In this document: positions 57,600 through 64,000 of the stretch, piece by piece | Layout of the letters: each line of letters begins with the position of its first letter | How positions within the stretch are numbered: position 1 is the stretch's first letter | Source: Microbacterium sp. 1.5R | GTDB taxonomy: Bacteria > Actinomycetota > Actinomycetes > Actinomycetales > Microbacteriaceae | Assembly: GCF_007667425.1 (NCBI RefSeq) | Contig: NZ_VDRC01000001.1 | Location: forward strand, 1,766,595 to 1,830,594 | Reading direction: 5' to 3' | Length of the DNA: 64,000 nucleotides | The notes under the pieces: model-generated | What the model was told of the DNA's origin: nothing | Seen by the model: the letters and a program-made list of their open reading frames with translations, nothing else | The model's database searches: none | Translations under genes and position numbers: made by a program

Positions 57600-59198
57600 A
57601 TGACCCCCGCCTCGATCGCCATCGGTGATCGCATCCGCATCCCCCGCACGACGGCGCTCGTCGGGGTGGCCCGGCGCGACGTGACGCCGCCCGTCGGCAT
57701 CCGCGCCAAGAACTGGGGACCCGCCGACTGGGAGCGCTCGGAGGGCGCTCACCGGCCGTTCGAGCTGACGGCCCTCGCGATCACGGGCGGCGATGGGAGG
57801 GCGCGCGTGCTCCTCGCCGTCGACGGCACGTGGTGGCGGCGGGTGGCCGACGAGATCGGGGTGCGGGGGGCGATCCTCGACGGACTCGGCCTCGACGTCG
57901 ACCAGTTGATGCTGTCGCTCTCGCACACGCACGCCGGCGTGGTGCTGTGCGCGGCCGACGCGCACCTCGATGGTGGCGAGCTGATCCCCGGATACCTGGA
58001 GACCCTCGCGCAGCAGGGCATCGCGGCCGGGCGGGAAGCGCTCGATTCCGCCCGACACGGCCTGATCGAGTGGACGACCGGGCGCTGCGATCTCGCCGCC
58101 GACCGCGAGCTCGACATCGCCGGTCGGGCCCTCGTGGGCTGGAACCCCGGAATCGCCGCCGACGACACCGTGACCATCGGGCGCGTGAGCGTCGACGGAG
58201 CGGTGCGCGCGACGGTCGTCAACTACGCGTGCCACCCCACCACCCTCGCCTGGCAGAACCGCGAGGTGTCTCCCGACTACGTCGGCGCGATGCGCGAGAT
58301 CGTCGAGGGGGCGACCGGGGCGCCGTGCCTGTTCGTACAGGGGGCGTCGGGCGAGCTCGCGCCGCGTGAGCAGTACACGGGCGATGTCGCGGTGGCCGAT
58401 CGACACGGGCGATCCCTTGGCCACGCGGTGCTCTCCGCCCTCGACGCGCTGCCGCTGCCCGGCGACGAGCTGACCCTCGACGGGGTCGTCGAATCCGGGG
58501 CGCCGCTGGCGATCTGGGCGGGGCGTGCCGGAGTCGGCGGGGTGGATGCCGCCGGTTCGACGACGACGGTCGACCTGCCGCTCCGCGACCTGCCCACCCT
58601 CGACGAGCTCGCCGAGGAGTGGAAGGACATCGATCCGCGCTCGCGGGAGGAACGGCTCGGCCGCGCCCGGAACCTGCGCGAGGGGTACATCGACGGGCCG
58701 ACGGTCGCACATCCGGTGTGGGCATGGCGTCTCGGCGATGCCGTGATCGTCGGACACCCCGGCGAGGCGTACTCACGGCTGCAGACGACGCTGCGCGGGC
58801 GGTTCCCCGGCATCCCGATCGTGGTGATGAACCTCACGAACGGCCCCGGTTTCGTCTACCTGCCGACGCGAGAGGCGTACGAGCGCGGCGCGTATCAGGC
58901 CTGGCAGACGCCCCTCGCTCCCGGAGCCCTCGAACTGCTCGAGGAGCACGCGTGCGCGGTCGTCGAGGCCCTCCTCGCTCCTGCGTCTCCCCTCGCTCCT
59001 GCGTCCCCCCTCGCTCCCGCGTCCCCCCTCGCTCCCGCGTCCCCCAGTGCGCCGAAGCCCACCACCCCCGTCAAGACCCACCACGAACGACGTTCCGGAC
59101 GGTGGGTCTCGACGCGCGTGATGGGTCTCGACGAAGAATCCGCGCCATCCGCGACATCCGCTCCGCCCGCCCCCGCCCCGACCAGAGGAGAGAAATGA
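57600..59198 (+). CDS. Neutral/alkaline ceramidase N-terminal domain-like protein
   Basis: A 532-residue protein. Residues ~15-450 resemble the amidohydrolase-like N-terminal domain of neutral ceramidases, which also occurs in bacterial proteins beside sugar catabolism genes: ARRDVTPPVGI, the metal-type motif LSLSHTHAGVVL, VVNYACHPTTLAW, FVQGASGELAPR and VGHPGEAYSRLQ. There is no signal peptide, so a cytoplasmic role rather than ceramide hydrolysis is likely. The C-terminal ~80 residues are odd: four LAPASP repeats (from 58974) followed by a stretch read from a GGTCTCGAC repeat. The stop overlaps the next SDR ATG (ATGA). Confidence 0.8.
   Translation: MTPASIAIGDRIRIPRTTALVGVARRDVTPPVGIRAKNWGPADWERSEGAHRPFELTALAITGGDGRARVLLAVDGTWWRRVADEIGVRGAILDGLGLDVDQLMLSLSHTHAGVVLCAADAHLDGGELIPGYLETLAQQGIAAGREALDSARHGLIEWTTGRCDLAADRELDIAGRALVGWNPGIAADDTVTIGRVSVDGAVRATVVNYACHPTTLAWQNREVSPDYVGAMREIVEGATGAPCLFVQGASGELAPREQYTGDVAVADRHGRSLGHAVLSALDALPLPGDELTLDGVVESGAPLAIWAGRAGVGGVDAAGSTTTVDLPLRDLPTLDELAEEWKDIDPRSREERLGRARNLREGYIDGPTVAHPVWAWRLGDAVIVGHPGEAYSRLQTTLRGRFPGIPIVVMNLTNGPGFVYLPTREAYERGAYQAWQTPLAPGALELLEEHACAVVEALLAPASPLAPASPLAPASPLAPASPSAPKPTTPVKTHHERRSGRWVSTRVMGLDEESAPSATSAPPAPAPTRGEK
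58974..59045 (+). repeat. 18-bp tandem repeat encoding LAPASP units
   Basis: Four copies of CTCGCTCC.GCGTC.CCC, 18 bp each, giving LAPASP four times in the tail of the ceramidase-like protein. A GGTCTCGACGCGCGTGATGG segment of the dispersed repeat family follows at 59103-59136. Copy number is likely variable among strains. Confidence 0.8.
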
Positions 59199-59956
59199 CA
59201 GACCGCACCCCCGTCGCCATCGTCACGGGAGGATCCGCCGGCATCGGCTGGGAGATCGGCCGCCGCCTCGTCGCGGACGGCTACCGCGTCGTCGCCGCCG
59301 ACCGGGTGCCCGGCCTCACGGCATCCGATGTCGACCCGGACGTGCTCTGGCGAGAGCTCGACGTCACCGACCACGACGCGACCGACCGTGTCTTCGGAGA
59401 GATCGAGGCGGAGCTGGGGCCGATCGAGGTGCTGGTCAACAACGCCGGCATCCAGCGTCACCGGGCGATCGAAGACCTCTCCTGGGGCGAGTGGTCGGCG
59501 GTCGTCGACGTGAATCTGCACGGGGTGTTCTCGGCGCTGCAGGCTGCCGGACGGCGGATGCTGTCGCGCGGCGCCGGGCGGATCGTGAACATCTCGTCGA
59601 TCTCCTCCCGCGGCTCCGCCGGTCGTGCGCCGTACGCGACGACGAAGGCCGCGGTGATCGGCCTGACCTCGACCGCTGGTGCGGAGTGGGCGGCGCGCGG
59701 GGTGAGGGTCAACGCGATCGCGCCCGGCTATGTCGACACGGGGGTGTTCCGTCAGGGGGTCGAGCAGGGCACGCTGAGTCTCGACACGATCCTGTCGCGC
59801 ATCCCGGCGCGCCGGCTGGCCGAGGCGAGCGAGATCGCGGATGCCGTGAGCTTCCTCGTGTCGGACCAGTCGCGCTATATGAACGGCCAGACGCTCTACG
59901 TCGACGGTGGGTTCATGGTCGACTACGGCGTCCCCCTCGCGAAGAGGCCGGCATGA
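59195..59956 (+). CDS. SDR family oxidoreductase (sugar/alcohol dehydrogenase type) 1
   Basis: A 253-residue classical SDR with TGGSAGIGWEIGRRL, NNAGIQRHR, SSISSRGSAGRAPYATTKAAV (Ser, then YxxxK) and the C-terminal NGQTLYVDGGFM. All catalytic residues are intact. An AGAGGAGAG ribosome site lies inside the preceding gene; ATGA overlap. A longer reading from 58619 is in an antisense-like frame. Followed by the enolase-superfamily gene, so it may produce the lactone or acid that the dehydratase uses. Confidence 0.9.
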   Translation: MTDRTPVAIVTGGSAGIGWEIGRRLVADGYRVVAADRVPGLTASDVDPDVLWRELDVTDHDATDRVFGEIEAELGPIEVLVNNAGIQRHRAIEDLSWGEWSAVVDVNLHGVFSALQAAGRRMLSRGAGRIVNISSISSRGSAGRAPYATTKAAVIGLTSTAGAEWAARGVRVNAIAPGYVDTGVFRQGVEQGTLSLDTILSRIPARRLAEASEIADAVSFLVSDQSRYMNGQTLYVDGGFMVDYGVPLAKRPA

Positions 59957-61038
59957 CGACGATCGCACGCGTCGACACGGCGACGGCGGTGCTGCCGCTG
60001 CCCGCCCCGCTGCGCCTCGGTGCCATGACGGTGACTCGCCGCGAGTACAGCGCTGTGCGGGTGACCGACGCCGACGGCGTCACGGGTGTCGCGTACTGCC
60101 TCTCGCGCGAGGCGCCGATGGCCGAGATCGTCGATCGTCTCGTCGCTCCGCATGCGATCGGAGCGGATGCCGACGATCCGGCCGCCGCCTGGGACCGGAT
60201 GCTGCGCGGCAGCGCGATCGTCGGTCGAGTCGGCCTCGTGCGCCGCGCCATCGGCCTCGTCGACATCGCGCTGTGGGACATCGCCGCACGCCGGGCGGGG
60301 GTGCCGCTGTGGAACCTGCTCGGCACGGGCGACGCGCCCCGACGCGCGATGCTCGTCGCCGCGTATCCCTCGCCGGCACGCACGCCGCGCGAGGTCGCCG
60401 ACGAGGTGCTCGGTCAGGCGGCCGGATGGGCGCAAGCGAAGATCTCGCGCATTCCCGATCCGGCATACATGCGGCAGCTGCTTACGATCCTTGACGCTGA
60501 GCTGCCCCCTGAGACGGGCCTCGTGGTCGACGCGGGCTTCGGTTGGCGCGACGCCGACGAGGCGCTCGCTGAGATCGCGCAGTGGGGGTCGCCCCAGCTC
60601 GCCTGGCTCGAAGACCCGCTTTTGCCGGAGGACGCGGCCGGGTGCGCCCGCATCCGCACCGGGAGCGGCCTGCCGGTGTCGGTGGGCGACGAGGTCACCG
60701 ACCCCGCCGTGCTGCGCGCCCTCGTCGAACAGGGCGGGGTCGACGTGCTGCGCCTCGACGTGGTCGCGATCGGCGGCGTCACCCCCGCACGGGAGGTCGT
60801 CGCGTGGGCGGCGGAGCGCGGCATCCGTGTCTCGGGCCACGTGTATCCCGAGGTCACCGCCCACCTCGGGATCGAGGTGGAGACCTTCGCGCGCGGAGTG
60901 AATCCGTACGACCCCGCGCCGAGCTTCGTGACGGGCGGGCCGACTTTCGCGGGCGACGTCCGTCCCGCCAGCGAGCAGGGGCTCGGCTTCGGACTCGACC
61001 CCGCCGTCTTCGACTTCGACCGGGAGGACCGTCCATGA
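59953..61038 (+). CDS. Mandelate racemase/muconate lactonizing enzyme family protein (probable acid-sugar dehydratase)
   Basis: A 361-residue enolase-superfamily enzyme. The catalytic lysine strand reads QAKISRIPDP, a K-x-S in place of the common K-x-K. Metal ligands follow as Asp in LVVDAGFGW, Glu in AWLEDPLLPED and Glu in VSVGDEVTDP. A His near the end of the barrel (VSGHVYPEVTAHLG) is positioned like the catalytic His of the MR/dehydratase subgroups. Members dehydrate sugar acids to 2-keto-3-deoxy acids, which the DapA-type lyase of this island could cleave. The specific acid is not decidable. Coupled to SDR genes on both sides. Confidence 0.87.
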   Translation: MTTIARVDTATAVLPLPAPLRLGAMTVTRREYSAVRVTDADGVTGVAYCLSREAPMAEIVDRLVAPHAIGADADDPAAAWDRMLRGSAIVGRVGLVRRAIGLVDIALWDIAARRAGVPLWNLLGTGDAPRRAMLVAAYPSPARTPREVADEVLGQAAGWAQAKISRIPDPAYMRQLLTILDAELPPETGLVVDAGFGWRDADEALAEIAQWGSPQLAWLEDPLLPEDAAGCARIRTGSGLPVSVGDEVTDPAVLRALVEQGGVDVLRLDVVAIGGVTPAREVVAWAAERGIRVSGHVYPEVTAHLGIEVETFARGVNPYDPAPSFVTGGPTFAGDVRPASEQGLGFGLDPAVFDFDREDRP

Positions 61039-61850
61039 CATCGGCACCGAGGAGCGCGGTCGTCACGGGCAGCGGCAAGGGCATCGGCCGAGCGATCGCG
61101 GAGCGCCTCACCGCCGACGGATGGACGGTCGTGGGTCTGGAGCGGTCGACCGGGTCGGGCACCGTCGAGCAGGGCATCGTCGCCGAGGTCGTGATCGGGG
61201 ATGCCGCGGACCGCAGCGCCCACGAGCGAGCCGCAGACGCGGCCCTGGCCTACGCGCCGCTGCGCGGCTGGGTCAACAATGCGGGCATCACCCGGCGCAC
61301 ACCGCTGCACGAACTCGATGAGCGGGCGGTGCGCGAGATCCTCGACATCAACGGTCTCGGGTATCTGTGGGGATGCTCGGCGGCGATCTCGTCGTTCCTC
61401 GACCAGGGCGTCGCGGGTGCGATCGTCAATATCGGTTCGATCCACGGCCGGTCGAGCTTCGTGGATCACGCGGCGTACGAGTTCACGAAGGGTGGCATCG
61501 ACGCGCTCAGCCGCAGCGTCGCGGTGACGTATGGCGGACTCGGCATACGCGCGAACACGGTCGCCCCCGGGGGCGTGCGCACTCCGCATCTCGACGCGCA
61601 GATCGCCGCATCAGCCGACCCCGTCGCTGCGGAGCGCGCTCTCGCGGAGGGGCCGCCGATGGGGCGCATCGCCCGGGCCGAGGAGGTCGCGGCGGTCGCG
61701 GCGTTCCTGCTCTCCGACGAGGCGCCGTACCTGTCGGGGCAGTCGATCGCGGTCGACGGTGCGTGGACGGCATCCTTCGGCGAGGTCGGCGTCGACCCGG
61801 CGCTCCGCGCCCGCTTCGACGGCCGGGAGCGGCATCCCTCCGACCCTTGA
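61035..61850 (+). CDS. SDR family oxidoreductase 2
   Basis: A 271-residue classical SDR: TGSGKGIGRAIAERL, WVNNAGITRRT, IGSIHGRSSFVDHAAYEFTKGG (Ser and YxxxK present), SGQSIAVDGAW near the C-terminus. ATG overlaps the dehydratase stop (ATGA). Last gene of the four-gene ceramidase-like/SDR/dehydratase/SDR operon. It could oxidise the 2-keto-3-deoxy acid before cleavage, as in non-phosphorylative L-fucose-type pathways; that role is inference. Confidence 0.9.
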   Translation: MTSAPRSAVVTGSGKGIGRAIAERLTADGWTVVGLERSTGSGTVEQGIVAEVVIGDAADRSAHERAADAALAYAPLRGWVNNAGITRRTPLHELDERAVREILDINGLGYLWGCSAAISSFLDQGVAGAIVNIGSIHGRSSFVDHAAYEFTKGGIDALSRSVAVTYGGLGIRANTVAPGGVRTPHLDAQIAASADPVAAERALAEGPPMGRIARAEEVAAVAAFLLSDEAPYLSGQSIAVDGAWTASFGEVGVDPALRARFDGRERHPSDP

Positions 61851-61883
61851 GTCGGCACCTGACACCGCATTCCCCGGCCGACT

Positions 61884-62050
61884 TGGCACCGTCTGCCGCA
61901 ATTCCGCGTGACTTCCCGCGGGAGGTGCCAACTCAGTCGCATCAGTCGCGACCGCCCGACCCCACTGCGACGGCACAACGCCTCCCCGCCCCGGTCAGTT
62001 GGCACCTCGTGCCGAAATCCCTGGCGAATTCCCGCGGGCGGTGCCAACTG
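61884..62050. repeat. Two further copies of the TTGGCACC...GGTGCCAA palindromic repeat
   Basis: Copy at 61884-61932 (TTGGCACC, inner GCAATTCCGCG, end GGTGCCAA) and copy at 61996-62050 with 11-bp perfect arms CAGTTGGCACC/GGTGCCAACTG. A partial start GTCGGCACCTGACACCGCATTCC at 61852 suggests a third, broken unit (shown here only by its first bases). They fill the gap between convergent genes and belong to the family seen at 37897-38019. Confidence 0.8.
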
Positions 62051-62079
62051 AGGCGGGACGCCCCGCGTCGACGGCCGGG

Positions 62080-62421
62080 TCAGGCCTTGAGCATCGAGGC
62101 GCGGGCGATGAGACCGTCGACGACGTCGAAGGTCGCGATGGTCTCGGTGGCGACGCCCGCGTTCACGACCTGCTCCTGAGCCACGACCCATCGCGATCCG
62201 AACAGCACCGTGTTCTCGATCACGCACGACAACTCGGGGTTCTGCAGCCTCGGCTCGTAGAACGCCCTGATCGCGGCCGCGCCGACGATCGGCTCGGCCG
62301 CGACGCCGGTGATCACGGCATCCGGCGCGTACGTCGCGACGAAGGCGTCGAGGTCGTGGTCGTTGAAGGCGTCGAGCTGCGCCTGCACCGTCAGGGCAGC
62401 CGAGCGGATGCTGTCAGTCAA
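62080..62421 (-). CDS. SnoaL/NTF2-like small protein
   Basis: A 113-residue alpha+beta-barrel protein (VQAQLDAFNDHDLDAFVATY, AAAIRAFYEPRL, IATFDVVDGLIARASML) of the NTF2-like/SnoaL type. Such proteins act as small isomerases, hydrolases or binding proteins. There is no ATG: I assign the TTG at 62421, which overlaps the SDR stop region and has GGAGGAG six bases upstream. A longer open reading to 62529 is out of frame with the SDR and lacks a start signal. Translationally coupled to the SDR. Confidence 0.8.
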   Translation of the reverse strand: MTDSIRSAALTVQAQLDAFNDHDLDAFVATYAPDAVITGVAAEPIVGAAAIRAFYEPRLQNPELSCVIENTVLFGSRWVVAQEQVVNAGVATETIATFDVVDGLIARASMLKA

Positions 62422-63163
62422 TGCGCACTCCTCCGTTGACGTCGTACGTGGCGCCGGTGATGAAGCGCGCCCGCTCCGAGGCGAGCGAGGCGATGATCCA
62501 GGCGACGTCGGCGGGCTGTCCGAACGCACCGAGGGGGATGGATGCCGCGAGCCGATCCCGTCGGTCGCCCTGCAGCTGGTCTGTGATGGCGCTCGCGACG
62601 GGCCCAGGACTGACGGCGTTCACGCGGACGCCCTCGGGGGCGAGGTGTCGGGCGAAGCTGCGGGTGAGGGCGAGGATGGCGCCCTTGCTCGCGGAGTAGT
62701 GGAGCCCGGTCTGCAGGGCGCCGACTTGGCCGGCGATCGATGACAGATTGACGACCGAGCGGTCGCCGTCGGCGGCGCGGAGCAGGGGGAGCGCCCCGCG
62801 CGTGAGGAAGAACATGCCGCGCACGTTCGTCTCGAGCACGAAGTCCCATTCCTCGATGTCGATGTCGTCGTAGGGGGTGTACGGGCAGACGCCGCCGTTG
62901 TTGATGAGCACGTGCAGCGCTCCCCATTCGGCGGCGATCTCGGCGAGCAGGGCATCGATCGACTGCTGGTCGCGTTGGTCGAGGCGTGAGACGTGCACCT
63001 CGGGCGAGCCCGCCGCACGGCAGTCGTCGGCGACGCGGACGGCCTCGGCCTCGCGTCCCGTATAGGTGATCCAGAGGGCGTACCCCTCGGTGGCGAGTTC
63101 GAGGGCGGCGGCGGTTCCGATTCCCGAGCTCGCGCCGGTGATGAGCGCTCGTCGCTGTGTCAT
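62414..63163 (-). CDS. SDR family oxidoreductase 3
   Basis: A 249-residue classical SDR: TGASSGIGTAAALEL, LINNGGVCPYTP (NNGG instead of NNAG), NLSSIAGQVGALQTGLHYSASKGA with Ser and YxxxK, then SPGPVASAITDQL. Divergent from the final D-2-hydroxyacid dehydrogenase, sharing a 74-bp promoter region with two GCTATAGC palindromes. Forms an operon with the NTF2-like gene. The NNAG change is tolerated in some active SDRs. Confidence 0.9.
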   Translation of the reverse strand: MTQRRALITGASSGIGTAAALELATEGYALWITYTGREAEAVRVADDCRAAGSPEVHVSRLDQRDQQSIDALLAEIAAEWGALHVLINNGGVCPYTPYDDIDIEEWDFVLETNVRGMFFLTRGALPLLRAADGDRSVVNLSSIAGQVGALQTGLHYSASKGAILALTRSFARHLAPEGVRVNAVSPGPVASAITDQLQGDRRDRLAASIPLGAFGQPADVAWIIASLASERARFITGATYDVNGGVRID

Positions 63164-63171
63164 ACGTAAAC

Positions 63172-63230
63172 GCTATAGCAAAACCGGCCCGGAGGCAGTG
63201 GCCAGTCGCCTTTGCTAGATGCTATAGCAT
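63172..63230. promoter_or_regulatory. Two GCTATAGC-type operators in a divergent promoter
   Basis: GCTATAGC at 63172-63179 and the perfect 12-bp palindrome ATGCTATAGCAT at 63219-63230, centres 49 bp apart. They lie 9 bases from the SDR start and 8 bases before the hydroxyacid dehydrogenase ATG. The match with 57557-57568 points to the FCD-GntR protein at 56844-57500 as the common regulator. Confidence 0.6.
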
Positions 63231-63237
63231 AGCTCTC

Positions 63238-64000
63238 ATGACCCCGCCCCTCACCGTCGTGACCGACTGCGACCTGCCCGGAACCGTCATCGAAGACACC
63301 CTCCGAGCGGCCGGACTCCGCGCCGAGCGCGCCGCGACAGCGACCATCGACGATCTGCTCGCCGCCGGTGCCGCCGACGCGGAGGCGCTCGTCGTGCAGT
63401 GGATGCCGATCACCGCCGAGATCATGGACCACCTGCCGAATCTGCGCGTCATCAGCCGCGTCGGCATCGGCTACGACATGATCGACGTCGAGGCTGCTGC
63501 CGCCCGCGGCATCGCCGTCGCGAACACGCCGAGCTACTGCATCGAAGAGGTCGCGGCGCACACGATCGCGATGATCATGGCGCAGGGCCGAGGCCTGCTC
63601 GCCTACGACCGCGCCGTACGGACCGGCGTGTGGAAGGCCGTCGACGCGCATCCGCTCGCAGTGCGTCCCTCGCGCACCACCGTTTCGGTGCTCGGGTTCG
63701 GGCGCATCGGCCGCGTCGTCGCCGGCGGATGCCGCGCGCTCGGGTTCCGCGTGTTCGTCGCCGACCCGTTCGCCCCCGCCGAGGCCGTGCGCGCTGCGGA
63801 CTGCGAACCCGTCGGGATCGACGAGGCGATCGCTGCCGCCGACATCCTCACCCTGCACGTCCCGTTGACCGACGAGACACGGCACCTCATCGACGCCGAC
63901 GCCCTCTCGGCCATGAAGCGGGGCGCGGTCGTGGTGAACACCTGTCGCGGTCCGCTCATCGACGAGACGGCGCTCGCTGCGTCGCTCCGCTCCGGGCACC
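63238..64000 (+). CDS. D-2-hydroxyacid dehydrogenase, C-terminally cut by the window end
   Basis: The frame opens at the ATG at 63238 and runs off the window after 254 codons; members are usually 310-330 residues. It shows VVTDCDLPGTVIEDTL, the substrate-domain VISRVGIGYDMIDVEAA, the NAD motif VLGFGRIGRVVAGG with Asp in VFVADPF, LTLHVPLTDETRHLI and the Arg region VVNTCRGPLIDE. The catalytic Glu/His lie beyond the end. It probably reduces or oxidises a 2-keto/2-hydroxy acid in the same pathway as the divergent SDR. Confidence 0.9.
   Translation, partial: MTPPLTVVTDCDLPGTVIEDTLRAAGLRAERAATATIDDLLAAGAADAEALVVQWMPITAEIMDHLPNLRVISRVGIGYDMIDVEAAAARGIAVANTPSYCIEEVAAHTIAMIMAQGRGLLAYDRAVRTGVWKAVDAHPLAVRPSRTTVSVLGFGRIGRVVAGGCRALGFRVFVADPFAPAEAVRAADCEPVGIDEAIAAADILTLHVPLTDETRHLIDADALSAMKRGAVVVNTCRGPLIDETALAASLRSGH

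Noticed and set aside
42949..64000. Island as a recently acquired mobile element
   Set aside because: Codon use, GATGCC frequency and repeats match the rest of the window, and no transposase, integrase or boundary repeats were seen.

Overview
The window reads as a chromosome segment of a high-GC actinobacterium, most probably Microbacterium or a close relative in the Microbacteriaceae. This rests on GC content near 70 percent, strong G/C third-position bias, very many GATGCC/GGCATC words, frequent GTG starts, ATGA/GTGA coupled operons, actinobacterial families such as the SCO4848-type membrane protein, and families of palindromic intergenic repeats. It is ordinary chromosome with accessory catabolic blocks. 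I see no phage, plasmid, IS element, CRISPR array, rRNA or tRNA.

Layout. 1-2520: end of an osmoprotectant ABC operon (ATPase tail, two permeases, binding lipoprotein). 2637-5630: AI-2E-type membrane protein, chorismate mutase, ROK regulator. 5655-7445: a PhyH-type oxygenase gene broken by one amber codon, with a divergent AraC regulator. 7525-15378: a sugar ABC transporter facing a five-gene operon (SIS isomerase, ROK kinase, PfkB kinase, class II aldolase, DeoR regulator) that together make a plausible amino-sugar to triose route. 15401-21045: a compact four-gene module of ECF sigma factor, small beta-rich protein, cytoplasmic subtilisin and TPR-CHAT protease, flanked by two copies of a promoter-like element, one of which faces a possible structured small RNA. 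21113-32521: small membrane protein, AraC regulator, MFS exporter with an ArsR-type regulator, FUSC protein, YtrA-type ABC operon, a GntR/amino-acid permease/nitrilase operon and a methyltransferase. 32522-36242: long structured leader and a second glycine-betaine type ABC operon. 36379-42550: lipase maturation factor protein, drug-type ABC operon with PadR and DUF1048 proteins, SGNH hydrolase, and a corA gene broken by an amber codon.

42949 to the end is a large carbohydrate or sugar-acid catabolic island. It has a ROK regulator with two Gfo/Idh/MocA enzymes, a second sugar ABC transporter, an epimerase-like protein, a DapA-family lyase/aldolase, two D-2-hydroxyacid dehydrogenases, a third Gfo/Idh/MocA enzyme, a Tat-exported beta-helix protein, a FadR-type GntR regulator, a ceramidase-like protein, four SDR enzymes, an enolase-superfamily dehydratase and an NTF2-like protein. 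Near-identical ATGCTATAGCAT-type sites tie the GntR gene to both the ceramidase-like operon and the last divergent pair, so much of this block probably serves one pathway whose substrate I cannot name.

The most unusual item is the sigma/small protein/S8/TPR-CHAT module. It resembles, without any CRISPR component, the protease-plus-sigma-factor logic known from type III-E CRISPR (Craspase) loci. The second is a pair of genes (PhyH-like, corA) each interrupted by a single TAG where a TGG Trp codon is expected, in the same hexamer context.
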